From the NCBI GenBank assembly GCA_900541395.1, contig UQJT01000009.1:23650-87649 (forward strand): a DNA stretch of 64,000 bases, given 5' to 3'. The DNA comes from an uncultured Desulfovibrio sp. (GTDB lineage: Bacteria > Desulfobacterota > Desulfovibrionia > Desulfovibrionales > Desulfovibrionaceae). The notes under the pieces were generated by a model. It was not told the origin of the DNA. It saw nothing but the letters and a program-made list of their open reading frames with translations, and searched no databases. Within the stretch, counting starts at the first letter, position 1, and every line of letters starts with the position of its first letter. Positions 34,886 through 42,219 of the stretch are shown piece by piece. Made by a program: the position numbers and the translations under genes.

Positions 34886-35848
34886 GTGAGCGCGCGCGAG
34901 CCCGTGCTTGAGCCCATATCCGGCCGGTCCGCCGCGAGCGGCGGACCGCGCTCCGGCGGTCGGCCCGACGCCGCCCGCGTCGTGTTGCGCGTGGCCGCCG
35001 CGTTGGCCGTGCTGGGCGTCGGCCTGCTTATGCTCATGATTCTTGCCTTTGCCCTGCCCGTGTTCGCCGACGGCGGCCCGGGCGGGCCTTTTTCCTGGAC
35101 CTGGGCGCCGGGAAACGGCCGTTTCGGCATTCTGCCCATGCTTGTGGGCTCGTTGTTGCTGGCGTTTTCCGCCCTGGCCGCGGGCTGGCCTCTGGGCCTG
35201 GCGTTGTGCTGCTGGTTGCTGTGCCCCGACCTGGGGGGGCCGTCCTGGTTGCGCGCCCTGGTGGGAGGCCTGGTGCGTCTGATGACGGCCATTCCCACCG
35301 TGGTTTACGGCTTCGCGGCTTTGTTTCTGCTGACGCCCGCCGTACGCGCGGGTCTGGGCGGTACGGGCATGGGGTGGCTGAGCGCGGGTCTTATGCTGGC
35401 CCTGCTTATTCTGCCCACCGTCACCCTGGTGCTGACCGCCGGACTGGCTCCCCGCCTGGAACGTCTGCTGCCGGGCGGACCGGCCCTGGGCATGTCCCGA
35501 CCGGAACTTCTGTGGCTGGTGGTGATGCCCGATGCGCGGGGAACTCTGGCATCCTCGGCCGTGCTGGGCTTCGGCCGGGCCGTGGGAGATACCCTGCTGC
35601 CCCTCATGCTGGCGGGCAACGCCCCGCAGGTGCCGGAGAGCCTGACGGCGAGCCTGCGCGCCCTGACCGCGCATATGGCTCTGGTCACCTCCAACGAGGT
35701 GGGCGGCGCGGCCTACAATTCGTTGTTCATGGCGGGCGTGCTGCTGCTGGCCGTCAACGCGGCGGTCAGTCTGACGGTGCGCCGCCTGGAACGGAGGGAG
35801 CGAACGGCGGCGACGCGCGGAACGGACGCTGCGGGAGGCGGGGCATGA
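34886..35848 (+). CDS. pstC: Phosphate ABC transporter permease PstC
   Basis: A 320-residue permease. About 30 hydrophilic residues precede six membrane helices; the cytoplasmic EAA-like loop is present as FGRAVGDTLLPLMLAGN, with the earlier IPTVVYGFAALFLL typical of PstC. GTG start at 34886, 4 bp after the pstS stop. Ends with the ATGA overlap into pstA. Somewhat longer N-terminus and Gly/Arg-rich C-terminus than usual. Confidence 0.9.
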   Translation: MSAREPVLEPISGRSAASGGPRSGGRPDAARVVLRVAAALAVLGVGLLMLMILAFALPVFADGGPGGPFSWTWAPGNGRFGILPMLVGSLLLAFSALAAGWPLGLALCCWLLCPDLGGPSWLRALVGGLVRLMTAIPTVVYGFAALFLLTPAVRAGLGGTGMGWLSAGLMLALLILPTVTLVLTAGLAPRLERLLPGGPALGMSRPELLWLVVMPDARGTLASSAVLGFGRAVGDTLLPLMLAGNAPQVPESLTASLRALTAHMALVTSNEVGGAAYNSLFMAGVLLLAVNAAVSLTVRRLERRERTAATRGTDAAGGGA

Positions 35849-36726
35849 GCAGATCCGCGGGAGTGACGTTCATGCGGGGGGCGGCCTGGCTGGCGGCCGT
35901 GCTGGTGCCCGGGGCCGTGTTCGCCCTGATCGGGTATCTGCTGTGGCGCGGGCTGCCCGCTCTGGGACCGGACCTGTTTTTCGGACGCACGCCGCCCCGC
36001 GAGGCCCTGCTCGGCCTGCGTCCGGTGTGGGACGGCATATGGCCCGCTTGCGCGGGCACGCTGTGTCTGGTGGGACTGACCCTGTGCCTGGCCGTGTTCC
36101 CCGGCGTGGGCTGCGGGCTGTATTTGAGCGAATACGCCACGGCGGCCCAGAAGCGCCGCATCGGTCTGGCTGTGGACCTGCTGGCGGGTATGCCGTCCAT
36201 CGTCATGGGCCTGTTCGGCTTTTCGCTCATCCTGTTGTTGCGGCGCACCCTGGCGCCGGACGCCAATACCTGTCTGGCCCTGGCGGCCGGGTGTCTGGCC
36301 CTGCTGGTCCTGCCCGTGCTGGTGGCCGCCACCCGCGAGGCCGCGGACGCGGTGCCGCGAAGTCTGCGCCTGGGGGCGGCCGCTCTGGGGCTCACCCCGG
36401 CCCAACGTCTGCGCCATGTGGTGCTGCCGGCGGCGGCCAGGGGCATTTTCAGCGGCGTGGTGCTGGCCCTGGGCCGGGCCGCCGAGGACACCGCCGTCAT
36501 CATGTTTACCGGCGTGGTGGCCAACGCCGGATTGCCTGCCGGTCTGGCGGGCAAGTTCGAGACTCTGTCGTTCCACGTGTATTACACGGCGGCCCAGTAT
36601 CAGGACCAGGCCGAACTGGCGCGCGGATTCGGCGCGGCCGTGGTCCTGCTGGCTCTGTCCGGCGGCCTGCTGGCGCTCGCCCGCCTGCTCGAATCCGGGT
36701 ATCGCCGTCGTTGGAGGAAAGGATGA
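35845..36726 (+). CDS. pstA: Phosphate ABC transporter permease PstA
   Basis: A 293-residue permease with six membrane helices. The PstA signatures AGMPSIVMGLFGFSL, LGLTPAQRLRHVVLPAAARG and ALGRAAEDTAVIMFTG (the EAA loop that docks PstB) are clear. ATGA overlaps with pstC upstream and pstB downstream show tight coupling. Confidence 0.93.
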   Translation: MSRSAGVTFMRGAAWLAAVLVPGAVFALIGYLLWRGLPALGPDLFFGRTPPREALLGLRPVWDGIWPACAGTLCLVGLTLCLAVFPGVGCGLYLSEYATAAQKRRIGLAVDLLAGMPSIVMGLFGFSLILLLRRTLAPDANTCLALAAGCLALLVLPVLVAATREAADAVPRSLRLGAAALGLTPAQRLRHVVLPAAARGIFSGVVLALGRAAEDTAVIMFTGVVANAGLPAGLAGKFETLSFHVYYTAAQYQDQAELARGFGAAVVLLALSGGLLALARLLESGYRRRWRKG

Positions 36727-37508
36727 TGGAAGGGGACGAAACGGCCGTCCGCCTGCGCGAAGTCTCGGTGTCCTTTGCCGGACGGGTGGCGGTGGACGCG
36801 GTCAGTCTGGACCTGCCCCGACGGGGCGTATCGGTATTCATCGGCCGCTCGGGATCGGGCAAAACCACGCTGTTGCGCGCTCTCAACCGGCTCAACGAGG
36901 AATTCCCCGGCAGCGCCACTACGGGGCGGGTGGAACTGGATCTGGGGCAGGGGCTGGAGTCCGTGTACCCGGAGCCGGGACGCCCCGCGCGGCCCCTGCC
37001 CGAACTGCGGCGGCGGGTGGGCATGGTGTTCCAGTCGCCCAACGTGTTTCCGACCAGCATATATCGCAATTTGGACCTGCCCCTGTCGCTGGCGGCGGCC
37101 TGTTCCCGGCGTGAGCGGAAGGAGCGGGTGGAGGCCGCGTTGCGGGACGCCGGGTTGTGGGACGAGGTCAGACAACGCCTGGACATGCCCGCCGAGCGCC
37201 TGTCGGGCGGCCAGCAGCAGCGCCTGTGCCTGGCCCGCGCCCTGGTTCTGGAGCCGGATATTCTGCTGGTGGACGAACCTACGGCCGCGCTGGACGTCCA
37301 TGCCGCGGCCGGGGTGGAGGCCCTGTTGGTCCGCCTGGCCGAGCGCCTGCCCGTGGTCATGGTATCGCACAGCCTTGCGCAAACCCGACGCCTGGGGCAC
37401 ACTGTCCTGGTCATGAACCAGGGGCGCGTGACGCATTGTCTGGACGCGGCCCATATCGGCGGCGAAGCGGAACTGAGCGCGCTGCTGGGCGGAGCGGCGG
37501 CGGAGTAA
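36723..37508 (+). CDS. pstB: Phosphate ABC transporter ATPase PstB
   Basis: A 261-residue ABC ATPase: Walker A GRSGSGKTTLLRALNRLNE (the RALNR is diagnostic of PstB), Q-loop VFQSPNVFPTSIY, signature LSGGQQQRLCLARAL, Walker B ILLVDEPTAALD and the switch His in MVSHSL. It powers phosphate import. ATG at 36723 overlaps the pstA stop, with GGAGGAAAGG upstream. No phoU or phoBR genes follow, unlike E. coli. Confidence 0.95.
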   Translation: MMEGDETAVRLREVSVSFAGRVAVDAVSLDLPRRGVSVFIGRSGSGKTTLLRALNRLNEEFPGSATTGRVELDLGQGLESVYPEPGRPARPLPELRRRVGMVFQSPNVFPTSIYRNLDLPLSLAAACSRRERKERVEAALRDAGLWDEVRQRLDMPAERLSGGQQQRLCLARALVLEPDILLVDEPTAALDVHAAAGVEALLVRLAERLPVVMVSHSLAQTRRLGHTVLVMNQGRVTHCLDAAHIGGEAELSALLGGAAAE

Positions 37509-37572
37509 GGCGTTCGGCGGCTCGGGCCCGGCGGCGCGGAGCGTGTTGCGCCCGCCGCATAGGGAGAATCCC

Positions 37573-38076
37573 TTGTCCCGACCAGGAATTTCGCTCGCCC
37601 CGTCCGGGCGGGCCCCCCTGCATCTGCGCCATCTTGTATTGGATTACAACGGCACTCTGGCCTGCCGGGGACGTCTGCTGCCCGGCGTGGTCGAGCGTCT
37701 GCGCGCGTTGGGCGAACTTGTGGCCGTGCACGTGATCACGCTCGATACCTTTGGTTCGGCGCGGGCGGAACTGGCCGGGGAGCTCGCCGCCGGAAACGGG
37801 GTAAGCCTGGACGTTGTGGACGGCTGCGCCGGCGGCGAGGCCGAAGCCAAACTGGCTTTGCTGCAAAGTCTGGGACCGGACCGGTGCTGCGCTGTGGGCA
37901 ACGGGGCCAACGACGGCCTGATGCTGGAAGCGGCGGCCCTGTCCATCTGCGTCATGGGGCGCGAGGGCTGCGCTGTGGACACTCTGCGCCGGGCGCATAT
38001 CTGCGTTGCCGACATCGGCGACGCCCTGGATCTGCTGCTGTATCCCGAAAGCTGCGCGGCCACTTTGCGTCGCTGA
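37573..38076 (+). CDS. HAD-superfamily protein, soluble P-type ATPase-like (COG4087 type)
   Basis: A 167-residue compact HAD protein. Motif I is LDYNGTLA (the Asp nucleophile followed by Asn, as in this family), motif II lies in HVITLDTFGSA, and motif IV is AVGNGANDGLML. It resembles the catalytic core of P-type ATPases but has no membrane part; family members are probable small phosphatases. The TTG at 37573 is preferred because AGGGAGAA sits 7-12 bases upstream. It follows pstB by 64 bp, which suggests, but does not prove, a phosphate-linked role. Confidence 0.82.
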   Translation: MSRPGISLAPSGRAPLHLRHLVLDYNGTLACRGRLLPGVVERLRALGELVAVHVITLDTFGSARAELAGELAAGNGVSLDVVDGCAGGEAEAKLALLQSLGPDRCCAVGNGANDGLMLEAAALSICVMGREGCAVDTLRRAHICVADIGDALDLLLYPESCAATLRR

Positions 38077-38156
38077 GGGAGCTTCGCCGCCGGACGCGGC
38101 GCGCGACCGGCAGGCGGCCGACATACGACGAGCCCCGCGGCGGAAAGGGAGTCTAC

Positions 38157-38186
38157 TTGACGCCCCCGCTTTGGGTGGCCTACACT
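38157..38186 (+). promoter_or_regulatory. Sigma-70-type promoter for tolB
   Basis: TTGACG (38157-38162), 18-bp spacer, TACACT (38181-38186), about 60 bp before the tolB ATG. Fair match to consensus at both boxes. Confidence 0.5.
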
Positions 38187-38247
38187 TTCCCTATTCTTTC
38201 AGGCCCTCCGATCCGGGCTTTTTTTCAAAAAACACAGGTGGCTATCT

Positions 38248-39630
38248 ATGCATACCTTCGCTTTTCTGCGTGGAATTCCGGCGTGCGGGGCGTTCGTCGC
38301 CCCCGGCAGGGCGGCGGCGCGCCTCGCTCTTGCCGTCTGCGCCCTGTGGACGCTGCTGACCGCGTCTCCGGCTTCGGCCGTGACTATGATCGACATCCAT
38401 TCTCCGGGGCAGAACATCGTCAATCTGGCCATGGCCGCGCCTCTGACCGGCCCCTCCCAGGTTGCCGCGGGGTTGGGGGCCGAACTGCACAAGGCCATTG
38501 AAACCGATTTGTCCTTTTTGCCTTTTATGCGACTGACCGTGCCCGGAGCGGTGCTCGGCGGCACCACGCTGGCCGCCTGGCAGGGCCCCGAACTCGACTT
38601 CAAGCGTTTTCAGATCGCGGGGGCGGACCTGCTGATTACGGCCTATTGGCCCAAGGGCGACCGCAATAATTCCACCGTGGAACTGCGCGTGTTTGAGACG
38701 TTTTCGGGCAAGTTCGTGTTCGGCAACGCCTATGCGGGCGTCACCAAGGACGAGGTGTCCAATGTGGCCGACCGCTTTGCCGCCGATCTTATGGAAACAT
38801 TGACCGGCAGCGGCGACTTTTTCCGCTCCACGCTGGCCTTCGCCCGTACCGACGGCCCCAAAAAACGCGATATCTGGCTGGTCAAACCCACGGGCAAGGA
38901 CTTGCGTCAGATCACCAATATTCCGGGTACGGCCATGTCGCCCGCGTGGTCGCCGGACGGTCGCTATGTGGTGTTCAGCCACCTGGACGACAGTTCCCAC
39001 GCCCTGGGCGTGTGGGACCGGCTGGCCAATCAGGTCAAACTGATTCGTTTTCCGGGCAACACGGTTATCGGACCGTCCTTCATGCCGGACAACAAGGTGG
39101 CGGTCAGTCTGTCCACGGGCAACTATCCGGATATTTTTCTGCTGAACCACAAGTTCGAACGCGAGCGTCCCCTGGAGGCCTCGGGCGCCATCAACGTGTC
39201 GCCGTCGTTTGACGCCACGGGAACAAAAATGGTCTTTACTTCCAGCCGATTGGGCGGCCCTCAGATATTTTTGAAGGATTTGACCACCGGCGCGGTGCGG
39301 CGCATCAGCATGAACGGCGGCTATAATACCGAGCCTTCGATCAGTCCCGACGGAACTCTGGTGGCGTTTACCCGCCTGACCGATCAGGGGCATCGCATTT
39401 TCGTGCAGGACCTTATGACGGGACAGGAACGTCAGGTATCGTTCGGACCGGGGCGGGACGAACATCCTTCCTTTGCGCCGGACAGTTATTTCCTGGCTTT
39501 TACATCCGATCGCTCGGGCCAAAAACAGATATACCTGACCACGAGGCATGGCGGCGATCCGAAAAAAGTGCCCACCGGAGCGGGCGACGCCACATTTCCG
39601 CGGTGGGGAAAAATTCCCGCCCAGCAGTAA
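38248..39630 (+). CDS. tolB: Tol-Pal system beta-propeller protein TolB
   Basis: A 460-residue periplasmic protein. A long signal peptide (to about residue 47, ending SPASA) precedes the alpha/beta N-terminal domain and a C-terminal six-bladed propeller with repeated PAWSPDGRYVVFS, VSPSFDATGTKMVFTS, EPSISPDGTLVAFT and HPSFAPDSYFLAFTS blades. It works with Pal and TolQRA in outer-membrane constriction. pal follows 169 bp later with its own promoter. An inverted repeat GGCCGGGCGC/GCGCCCGGCC (39638-39662) closes the gene. Confidence 0.95.
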   Translation: MHTFAFLRGIPACGAFVAPGRAAARLALAVCALWTLLTASPASAVTMIDIHSPGQNIVNLAMAAPLTGPSQVAAGLGAELHKAIETDLSFLPFMRLTVPGAVLGGTTLAAWQGPELDFKRFQIAGADLLITAYWPKGDRNNSTVELRVFETFSGKFVFGNAYAGVTKDEVSNVADRFAADLMETLTGSGDFFRSTLAFARTDGPKKRDIWLVKPTGKDLRQITNIPGTAMSPAWSPDGRYVVFSHLDDSSHALGVWDRLANQVKLIRFPGNTVIGPSFMPDNKVAVSLSTGNYPDIFLLNHKFERERPLEASGAINVSPSFDATGTKMVFTSSRLGGPQIFLKDLTTGAVRRISMNGGYNTEPSISPDGTLVAFTRLTDQGHRIFVQDLMTGQERQVSFGPGRDEHPSFAPDSYFLAFTSDRSGQKQIYLTTRHGGDPKKVPTGAGDATFPRWGKIPAQQ

Positions 39631-39672
39631 GCGGCACGGCCGGGCGCAAGGCGCGCCCGGCCTCCGTTCGAC

Positions 39673-39700
39673 TTGACATCGGCCGCAGTGGCGCTACTAT
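39673..39700 (+). promoter_or_regulatory. Sigma-70 promoter for pal
   Basis: TTGACA (39673-39678), 16-bp spacer, TACTAT (39695-39700): a perfect -35 and a five-of-six -10, 100 bp before the pal start. Confidence 0.65.
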
Positions 39701-39799
39701 GCCCGAACGGCCAGCACCTTGCCCTGAAGGCGGGTTCCAGCCGGAACAGCTTTGGGGTTTTGCCGTTTAAAGCGGAGTCAACTGCTCAGGAGGAATATC

Positions 39800-40288
39800 A
39801 TGAAAGGTTTGAAGAATTTTGGTCTGGTTATGGTTATGGCGTTGGTGTTGGGCATCGGCGCGGGCTGCACGAAAAAAAGCACCGAAGTGCCCACCGGTCA
39901 ACCGGTGGTGACCGACACCGGCGCCAGCGCCGTGGACGTGGCCGCGCAGACCATTACCGACGGCGTCGTGTACTTCGACTTCGACAAGTACGACGTGAAG
40001 CCTGAATACCGCGAAATGCTGCGCCAGAAGGCCGAACTCATGCGCCAGTATCCCAGCATCCGCGTGCGCATCGAAGGCAACTGCGACGAACGCGGCACCC
40101 AGGAATACAACCTGGCCCTCGGCGAACGTCGCGCCCGCGCCGCTTACGAATATATGGTCATGTTGGGCGTGAACCCCAGCCAGTTGGAAATGATCAGCTA
40201 CGGCAAGGAACGTCCCGCCGTGCAGGGCACCGGCGACCAGGTCTGGGCTCTGAACCGCCGCGACGACTTCCGCGTCATCGCCCGCTGA
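39800..40288 (+). CDS. pal: Peptidoglycan-associated lipoprotein Pal
   Basis: A 162-residue outer-membrane lipoprotein. Signal peptide with lipobox LGIGAGC (Cys23 lipidated), a short linker, then the OmpA-like domain (about 52-160) with VYFDFDKYDVKPEY, EGNCDERGTQEYNLALGERRA and the peptidoglycan-binding Asp/Arg pair. It tethers the outer membrane to the wall and binds TolB. AGGAGGAAT precedes the ATG at 39800. Confidence 0.96.
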   Translation: MKGLKNFGLVMVMALVLGIGAGCTKKSTEVPTGQPVVTDTGASAVDVAAQTITDGVVYFDFDKYDVKPEYREMLRQKAELMRQYPSIRVRIEGNCDERGTQEYNLALGERRARAAYEYMVMLGVNPSQLEMISYGKERPAVQGTGDQVWALNRRDDFRVIAR

Positions 40289-40303
40289 GTTTCAGGGTTT
40301 TCG

Positions 40304-40337
40304 GGCCGCTCCCGCCTGGCGGGAGCGGCCTTTTTTT
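40304..40337 (+). terminator. Intrinsic terminator after pal
   Basis: GGCCGCTCCCGCC/GGCGGGAGCGGCC-type stem (40304-40330) followed by TTTTTTT. It ends 17 bp before tRNA-Pro, leaving little room for a separate tRNA promoter. Confidence 0.9.
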
Positions 40338-40354
40338 CGGTTCGCCGAACAGAG

Positions 40355-40431
40355 CGGAGCGTGGCGCAACCTGGTAGCGCACCTGCTTTGGGAGCAGGGG
40401 GTTGCCGGTTCGAATCCGGCCGCTCCGACCA
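40355..40431 (+). tRNA. tRNA-Pro (anticodon TGG)
   Basis: A 77-nt cloverleaf with encoded CCA. Acceptor stem CGGAGCG/CGCTCCG, D-arm GGCGCAACCTGGTAGCGC, anticodon arm CCTGC-TTTGGGA-GCAGG giving TGG, and T-arm GCCGGTTCGAATCCGGC. Reads proline codons. Confidence 0.97.
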
Positions 40432-40450
40432 TTGCCCGGAACCTCCTTCC

Positions 40451-40473
40451 GCCGGAATGTTCCGGCTTTTTTT
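40451..40473 (+). terminator. Intrinsic terminator after tRNA-Pro
   Basis: GCCGGAA/TTCCGGC (40451-40457/40460-40466) followed by TTTTTTT, 20 bp after the tRNA. Confidence 0.9.
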
Positions 40474-40487
40474 ATTCGTTGAGCCCT

Positions 40488-41366
40488 ATGTTCGCCCGCG
40501 TTTCTTTTCTCCGCTCCTTTTCCGGATACGGGTATGCTTTGCTGGCCGCCGGTCTGTGGGGATTGCTCGGCCCGATCTCCAAATTATGTCTGGCCGAGGG
40601 CACGGACCCTCTGGAAGTGGCCTTCTGGCGGGCGTTTATCGGCGGTCTGTGTTTTGCCGCGCACGGGCTGTTCCGGCGCGAGCTGGCCGTGCGGCCCGCT
40701 CACGGCGTAACTTTTTGCCTGTTCGGAGTGGTGGGCGTCAGTCTGTTTTTCGGCTCCTATCAGGTGGCCGTACGCGAAAGCGGGGCCGCTCTGGCCGTGG
40801 TGTTGCTGTACACGGCCCCGGCCTGGGTGGCGGTATTTTCCCGCGTGCTGTTCGGCGAGGCGCTCACCGGACGCAAACTGGCCGCCCTGGCCGTGGCTAT
40901 GGGCGGCACCACGCTGGTATGCCTGTCCGGGGGCAGTTTGGGCGGCGCGCCTTCGTGGCTCGGCATCGGCTGCGGCCTGGCGGCGGGTTTCTTTTATTCC
41001 ACCCACTATCCTTTCTACAATTGGTGGCAGGATCGCTATTCCACGGCCACTCTTTACACGTACATGCTGCTGGCCGGAGCGCTGGCGCTGATGCCTTTTG
41101 TCTCCTTCGCGCCGCACAATACGCCGTTGACCCGGGCGGGGTTCGTTTTTCTCGGCGTGTTTTGCACCTATGGGGCCTATCTGGCCTATGGGGCGGGATT
41201 GCGCCGGATCAGCCCGGTGCGCGCGGCCGTGGTCAGCAATCTGGAACCCGTCGTCGGAACCCTGCTGGCCTGGGCCTGGTGGCATGAAAGTTTTTCGCCC
41301 CTGGGCTGGACGGGCGGCGTGCTGGTGCTGGCGGCGGTGTTCATCCTGACCACGGATCGCCGGTAA
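40488..41366 (+). CDS. EamA/DMT-superfamily transporter (10 TM)
   Basis: A 292-residue protein with two EamA repeats of five helices each; typical phrases are GLWGLLGPISK, WRAFIGGLCF, VSLFFGSYQVAVRESGAALAVVLLYTAPAWV and ISPVRAAVVSNLEPVVGTLLAWAWWHE. The family exports amino acids or other metabolites. ATG at 40488 is close behind the tRNA terminator and has no strong ribosome site (a TTG 9 bp earlier is possible). Confidence 0.88.
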   Translation: MFARVSFLRSFSGYGYALLAAGLWGLLGPISKLCLAEGTDPLEVAFWRAFIGGLCFAAHGLFRRELAVRPAHGVTFCLFGVVGVSLFFGSYQVAVRESGAALAVVLLYTAPAWVAVFSRVLFGEALTGRKLAALAVAMGGTTLVCLSGGSLGGAPSWLGIGCGLAAGFFYSTHYPFYNWWQDRYSTATLYTYMLLAGALALMPFVSFAPHNTPLTRAGFVFLGVFCTYGAYLAYGAGLRRISPVRAAVVSNLEPVVGTLLAWAWWHESFSPLGWTGGVLVLAAVFILTTDRR

Positions 41367-41819
41367 TATTTCTACTTTGACCGCCGGAGGCACGGGAATC
41401 GGCGCGTTTTGAGCGCGGCCCCCCTTGCCCGTTCCACGCCGTTCGGCGCACAAGTGTCGTTTGTTCGCGCTGCGCGGCATGCCGCCGGGGACGTGATCAC
41501 AGCGAACTTGGAGTGAGGAGCGAGGACGCGGTCAGGTTTCGCCTGCCGCGCATGGTGACGAGCGACGAACGGAAGCATGTTGCGGGGGGCTCCGGGATCG
41601 CGCCGCTGCTGTCTGTATCCGTAGGCCTCGCGCCGCTCGGCTGCGATTGTGCCCCTCCGGGGAGCTCCCCGGGCATCTGTGTTCGCGACTCCGTCGGTCA
41701 AGGTGGCGGGGCGACGCTCGAAACGCGCCGACATATCCCCGGCGGTCACGGGCGCAGGGCAAAAAGGAAGGGGAGCGCGGCCCCCCTTGTTCTCTTATGT
41801 TTTCAGACGAACGGTCGAT
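41367..41819. other. Gene-free spacer with R2 motifs
   Basis: No gene is supported in these 453 bp. Two R2 motifs are present: 41378-41436 in minus orientation (GACCGCCGGAGGC, GCGCGTTTTGAGCGCGG) and 41696-41800 (GGGGCGACGCTCGAAACGCG, CCCCGGCGGTCACGGGCGC). Both end near runs of C or G ahead of neighbouring genes. Confidence 0.5.
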
Positions 41820-42182
41820 TTAATCGTTAAACTCCTGTTTGACCACGGCCTCGGACTTGATGCGGTCGAGAAGTTCGGCGAAAGTGGCCTTGACGTTCTC
41901 GCGGATATCGCCGGCCACCACCAGGAACAGCAGATCGTCGCCGGGCGCGAGTTCGCCTTCGGCCGCCTCGGCCAGGATTTTGAAAATGCCGGGGCGCTGT
42001 TCCATCTCGCGACAGATGGCGGCCATTTTATCCCGGTCGGGCGTCACCGTCACGCGGGTCACGGGGGCGTGGTCTTTGCGGGCCCAGCCGCGCACCACGC
42101 CGTTGTGGACCAGCATCATGCCCACATGCTCGGTGAAACCGGGAGCTTGCTTGAGTTCCTTCAGGGTTTTGTTAATATCCAT
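41820..42182 (-). CDS. MoaE-family molybdopterin synthase-like protein
   Basis: A 120-residue protein matching the short MoaE-like family of sulfate reducers: VGMMLVHNGVVRGWARKD, VTVTPDRDKMAAI, FKILAEAAEGELAPGDDLLFLVVAGDIRENV and a C-terminal Lys-rich IKSEAVVKQE. MoaE is the large subunit of molybdopterin synthase. No moaD is adjacent, so the role in cofactor synthesis is by homology. ATG at 42182 with AAGGAGA upstream. Divergent from the large TPR gene by 37 bp. Confidence 0.75.
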   Translation of the reverse strand: MDINKTLKELKQAPGFTEHVGMMLVHNGVVRGWARKDHAPVTRVTVTPDRDKMAAICREMEQRPGIFKILAEAAEGELAPGDDLLFLVVAGDIRENVKATFAELLDRIKSEAVVKQEFND

Positions 42183-42219
42183 AAGCGTGTTCTCCTTGTG
42201 AGTGTGCGCGGGAGCAGCC

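Noticed and set aside
38242..39549. Long minus-strand frame across tolB
   Set aside because: Shadow of tolB, which has a signal peptide and clear propeller repeats.
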